Source: Lindgomyces ingoldianus
Lineage: Eukaryota; Ascomycota; Dothideomycetes; Pleosporales; Lindgomycetaceae
Assembly: GCF_010093535.1 (NCBI RefSeq)
Contig: NW_022985231.1
Span: forward strand, 132,583 to 196,582
Length of the DNA: 64,000 bases
Reading direction: 5' to 3'
The notes below the pieces were generated by a model. That model was not told the DNA's origin and made no database searches. It saw only the letters and a list, made by a program, of their open reading frames with translations. Made by a program: the position numbers and the translations under genes. This document shows, one piece after another, positions 60,339 through 64,000 of the stretch (position 1 is the stretch's first letter; every line of letters starts with the position of its first letter).

Positions 60339-60657
60339 TGTTATAATTATGCATAAGTAAGGTTATAAAGCTTTACAGAGGTCTAGTTTAATTACTATGT
60401 AAGGTATTATAGTAGGTACAAGACATTATGTAAAAAACAGAAAAGTTTAAAAAAAAAATTAGTAATTAAATACTTAGCTTAGAAGTTTAAGCGCTTTAGG
60501 TATAAATTAAGCCTATTCTAGGTTTAGTTAGTGTTAAGGCAGTTTATGCTTAAGTTTATATCTATGTTGTGTTGTGTTTATGTTAGACGTGCACTAATAA
60601 TACTCTAGTACGCGTCTAATACAGTTATGTCTAGGATCTGGGGAGGATACCGTGACA
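60339..60657 (-). repeat. LTR-A, 5' LTR of Gypsy A2 (319 bp)
   Basis: Reads TGTTATAATTATGCAT... to ...GGATACCGTGACA. The right 30 bp keep unmutated CGG/TGA contexts (GGGGAGGATACCGTGACA), while the left part is heavily mutated. It pairs with 41101-41418. Confidence 0.92.
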
Positions 60658-60895
60658 GCTAGATATCTTAGTTTCTCTAGTGTAGTAAGTGTATAGCCTT
60701 ATTCTAAAGATTTTTTTAAGCTAGCTTTTTTTACTAAACTAAAGTTACTTATTACGCTAGTTTTTATTAACTTACCTAATTAAAGTCTTTATTATTAAAG
60801 TTTTTAGTTTTCTTTTATAATAGCACACTATTTAATAGTTTTTTAGCTCTTATAAAAAAGTACCTAGATAACCTTACTTTTAATAATAAAGTATT

Positions 60896-61175
60896 TGTCT
60901 GTACGCAGCAGCAGCGTCGCGGCCTGGATACAAACGATCGCGCACGAGCAGGATCACGTATCTATGTCACATGATGCTCGTGCGCGAACCTCTGTGCGCA
61001 AACATCTAGATATCCCCCTTTTTCTCTGTACAGAGGAAAGACAAGAGTAATAGAACTAGAAACATGTTACTCTTACCTTACCTACCTTATACACTGTGCG
61101 CACTGTACACTACTCTTACTTTTGCTACTTAAGTGCTTATACTATAAGTAGCTAGCTATTAGAGCCTATTTAACA
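60896..61175 (+). repeat. LTR of Copia E (280 bp, LTR-C family)
   Basis: Begins TGTCTGTACGCAGCAGCAGC and ends GCCTATTTAACA. The first 150 bp match the complement of 56500-56655. The middle (about 61040-61140) differs from LTR-C (ACTCTTACCTTACC versus AACTAGTGTTAATTGC), so this is a subfamily variant. Confidence 0.88.
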
Positions 61176-61227
61176 CTAATTAGTAGTTAATTTAATTAAC
61201 TATAAATTAGTAAGAGTAATAATAAAG

Positions 61228-61951
61228 TACCTATGCTTTATAAGGTACTTTGTTTTATTACTTATCCCTTAAAAAGAGTAACAGCAGAGTACTTACACTC
61301 TATAAGGTACTTTGTTTAGTTACTTATCTCTTAGAATAGTAGATTAATCCTTTGCATTATACAGCAAGCTCTGCTACTGTACAAAGTAAAAAGAAGATAG
61401 TGTAAGACACACACTAAAGCTACTAAAGCTGCACAACTTAGTAGCTAAACAATAGCACATTAATCCTTTACATTATACAGCAAGCTCTGCTACTGTACAA
61501 AGTAAGAAGGAGATAGTGTAAGACGCACACTAAAGCTATTAAAGCTGCACAACTTAGCAGCTAGACAATAGCATATTAATCCTTTACATTGTACAGCAAG
61601 CTCTGCTACTGTACAAAGTAAGGAGGAGATAGTGCAAGGCGCACACTAAAGCTATTAAAGCTGCACAACCTAGCAGCTAGACAACAGCAGTACCTGCGTG
61701 ATCTACTGCACAAGCAATTAACCCTACACTCTATAAAGCACTTTATTTTATTACTTATCTCTTAGAAAGAGTAATAATAAAGCACTTACACCTTATAAGG
61801 TACTTTGTTTAGTTACTTATCCCTTAAGATAGTAGATTAATCCTTTACATTATACAGCAAGCTCTGCTACTATACAAAGTAAAGAGAAGATAGTGTAAGG
61901 CGCACACTAAAGCTATTAAAGCTGCACAACCTAGCAGCTAGACAATAGCAG
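61228..61951 (+). repeat. 116-bp tandem repeats in the leader of Copia E
   Basis: Units beginning ATTAATCCTTT start at 61343, 61459 and 61575 (period 116 bp). A fourth starts at 61836. The 115 bp before the first unit (61228-61342, TATAAGGTACTTTGTTT blocks) recurs before the fourth (about 61722-61835), so a larger segment was also duplicated. Each unit contains GCAAGCTCTGCTACTGTACA. Copia C lacks these repeats next to its 5' LTR. Confidence 0.88.
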
Positions 61952-63459
61952 TACCCGCGCGATCTACTAGAAAAGTAATTAACTATACTATTATAATAGA
62001 ATCCTATTAGCAACTAACAACTCTGCGTAATAACAAGAAGAATAAAGAATAATTCCTATTATATAAATAACTTATAAAAGACATAGAGATATTAAAGGCA
62101 ACACTATAGAATAAGACTAGCCTAGAGTACTAAAATAACAAGATTAACATGTTAAAGGCTTTAATAAGCCTACAGACTTAATTATACATAAGTTATATAA
62201 TTACTAATCTACGCATAATAACTTAGAAAAGCGCTACTTTTCTAAGTGCGTACATAAAGGATTTTAAAGAATAGACACTATAAGACTTCTTAGCACTTAG
62301 CTGCGCGTTTAAAAAGGAGCTTATACAAGTGCTAGAGGACAAGGGAATCACACTATAGCTAGGCACTAAAGGTACCTAAGCCTAGAAGCTGTATAATATA
62401 GCATAAGAGAAGGTAATTGCACTAAAAAGGCTTTGTACACAACTTTTATTACTATATAAAGCTCTGCACAGAAGCAGACTAAACACAATGCTGCTATTAA
62501 CACTAAACATACTAGCATCACCTGCTCCTACACCTCAGCTAGCACTACACTAATCACTGTACAAACAATACATGCCACCCTACCTAACGCCTGCTCCACA
62601 CCCTTAATCGTACACACCACCGCCTGCAGTAGTGTATGCACCACTAATACCACCTGCACAATCTATACTACATTACAGCCTGTACAAACTTCTACCCTAG
62701 AGGGAAACTGCTAAAGAAAAACTACTAGCAAATAAAATTATATAATTCTAAAAAGCATAAAAAAAAAATAATAACTATATAAGTTAACTATATAACATCT
62801 TTATAAATAAAATAAGAATTTTTATTAATCTATGTTAATAGCTAGATATCTAGAAAACTTAGTACATAGACATCTTTCTAGATATTCTAAAAGGTTAGGT
62901 AAATATGTACTATATGCACAACATAGGCCCTAGACATAACTAGAAGCATTTGTACAACACCTTAAGCAGTTACTTTAACACTAATGTAAACTATAGCTAG
63001 TACTAGACAGACTAAATAATAATAACTTTTATATAATACTAATAAAAAAACTTTAATAAGAGTTTACATAAAGTCTTTAAAATAATAATTAATAAGCTTA
63101 TACTTATATAAAAGGCACTAAGAATAGAATTTTAAGAGAATGTTCTACTGCACACTGCTATTATACAAGCCTGTTAAGAATAACTAGAACTAGAACATGC
63201 TATATTTACTATTAAGCCCTTATGTAAAGCCTTATTTAGTAACCTACAGGCATTACTTTAAGTTACTATAGACTAAAAGGCAAACTAATACTTCTAGGAA
63301 CTGCTTAATGTATACTACATAAACTACTAATATAACTCTATATAATAAAAGTCTACACAACAAGAAGAAAGCTTCTCTCTACATAGAAAAGAATAATGTA
63401 GAAGATCTCTATCTAAGTTTAGGCTATAATCTAGAGATAACTGCACATAGACAAAGAAG

Positions 63460-63501
63460 TGCTTTATCTACTATAAGAAAAGATGTTAGTTATTAAACTA
63501 C
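63460..63501 (+). pseudogene. Gag zinc knuckle of Copia E
   Basis: The codons read CFIYYKKRC, a stop, and LLNY. This compares with the CX2CX4H-type knuckle common in fungal Copia Gag (C F V C G K ..C). The second Cys and the Gly have become Tyr, and a Trp has become a stop, all by G-to-A changes. Confidence 0.65.
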
Positions 63502-64000
63502 TTTTATAATAATTATATATAAGCAAAGAACTAGTACGTTACTTTATATAAAAATTTCTATAATAAGACTTTATTATATAAAGCTATTACTTTATACATC
63601 TAAGACTTTAAAGGTTACCCTAAAAAAAAAAAAAATTTACATAATGTAAAAAAAATAAAATAAAAAAGTAAGAATACTAAAAAAGCTATTAACTACCTTA
63701 CCTCTACTACTTATCTACACTATGTAACAGAAGAGGACATCTATAGCATTAAACCTAAGAAATATGCTAAGCAGTTTATCCTTAATAACTAATACTATAT
63801 AGTATACTAAAGTAAACTATAGAACACAGGCGCAGTAAAAATCTTTACTATTAGTAAGTCTTAACTTAAGGCGTATGTACAAGAGAACCTACATATAGAA
63901 ATTAATTAGATACTTAGCTAAATAAATATTAGCTTTAAAAGCTAGACACTAAAGGGATTAATTAGTACTGTACAAATCTAGAACCTAATTAGTCTAGTTA

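Larger units (their letters stand above)
41101..60657 (-). mobile_element. Gypsy element A2 (minus strand), host of nested insertions
   Basis: It is bounded by LTR-A copies at 41101-41418 and 60339-60657 and flanked by the exact target duplication GCTAG (41096-41100 and 60658-60662). The internal parts are 41419-43118 and 57007-60338; without the insertion the element is about 5.7 kb. It is the same family as A1 in reverse orientation. For example, 57760-57860 is the complement of the A1 reverse transcriptase segment, and 42600-42790 matches the A1 integrase zinc region. The polypurine tract complement (ACTCCCCCTTTT, about 41420) marks the left LTR as the 3' LTR. All domains are broken by stops. 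Gypsy B was inserted at 43119-57006. Confidence 0.92.
60896..64000 (+). mobile_element. Copia element E (plus strand), 3' part outside window
   Basis: It starts with a 280-bp LTR of the same family as Copia C (reverse complement of LTR-C) and runs off the window. After a long leader with 116-bp repeats (61228-61951), Gag-like sequence follows, with a zinc knuckle at 63460-63501 (CFIYYKKRC). An aspartic protease site at about 63823-63834 reads NTGA instead of DTGA. The order LTR, Gag knuckle, protease fits Ty1/Copia on the plus strand. Stop codons and D-to-N changes show RIP-type inactivation. Confidence 0.85.

Overview
This window looks like chromosomal DNA of a filamentous ascomycete (Pezizomycotina). 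The reasons are short GT-AG introns of about 50 bp, fungal-type secreted and metabolic enzymes, and a two-compartment layout. A moderate-GC gene island (about 19.2-40.86 kb) sits between two extremely AT-rich blocks (1-19 kb and 40.86-64 kb) built of transposons wrecked by C-to-T transitions of the repeat-induced point mutation (RIP) type. No genus is claimed.

Left block. A partial Gypsy element (A1, 1-3835, plus strand) ends in a 318-bp LTR. After an unassigned CTAG-rich stretch with a TATA box (3836-5640) comes a second, minus-strand Gypsy relic (about 5640-18960). It was split by a 3075-bp hAT transposon (6257-9331, TSD CTGTGGAC) and by a Copia element (13110-18476, TSD CCTCC). One LTR of that Copia element contains the only assembly gap (N at 13203-13267).

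Gene island. Going left to right: a palindromic MITE-like element (19893-20058); a secreted type-B carboxylesterase (21134-22777, one intron); about 5 kb with no intact gene; a second hAT copy, also 3075 bp (27971-31045, TSD CTACTAAG); a frameshifted phytanoyl-CoA-dioxygenase-like pseudogene (31541-32248); a dead DD34E Tc1/mariner transposase (32683-33924); a membrane-anchored pepsin-like protein lacking its catalytic aspartates (34519-36117, minus); an FAD-dependent monooxygenase (36956-38329); and an Old Yellow Enzyme reductase (38670-39782). The monooxygenase, the OYE and the dead dioxygenase are enzyme types often found together in fungal secondary metabolism. The locus may be a decayed biosynthetic cluster, but no backbone synthase is visible.

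Right block. Three retrotransposons are nested like Russian dolls, each with a readable 5-bp target-site duplication (TSD). Gypsy A2 (41101-60657, GCTAG) is interrupted by Gypsy B (43119-57006, AATAA). One LTR of B is interrupted by Copia C (50443-56655, ATTAC). A further Copia element of the same LTR family (E) starts at 60896 and runs off the window. Its leader carries 116-bp tandem repeats.

The most unusual signal is the mutational context. In the AT-rich blocks the trinucleotides TCA, CCA, TCG, CCG and their complements TGA, TGG, CGA, CGG are almost missing, while ACA, GCA, ACG, GCG, TGT and TGC survive. The damage therefore appears to need a pyrimidine before and a purine after the mutated C (YCR to YTR), which is narrower than plain CpA RIP. 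Direct LTR-to-LTR comparisons in the window support this.
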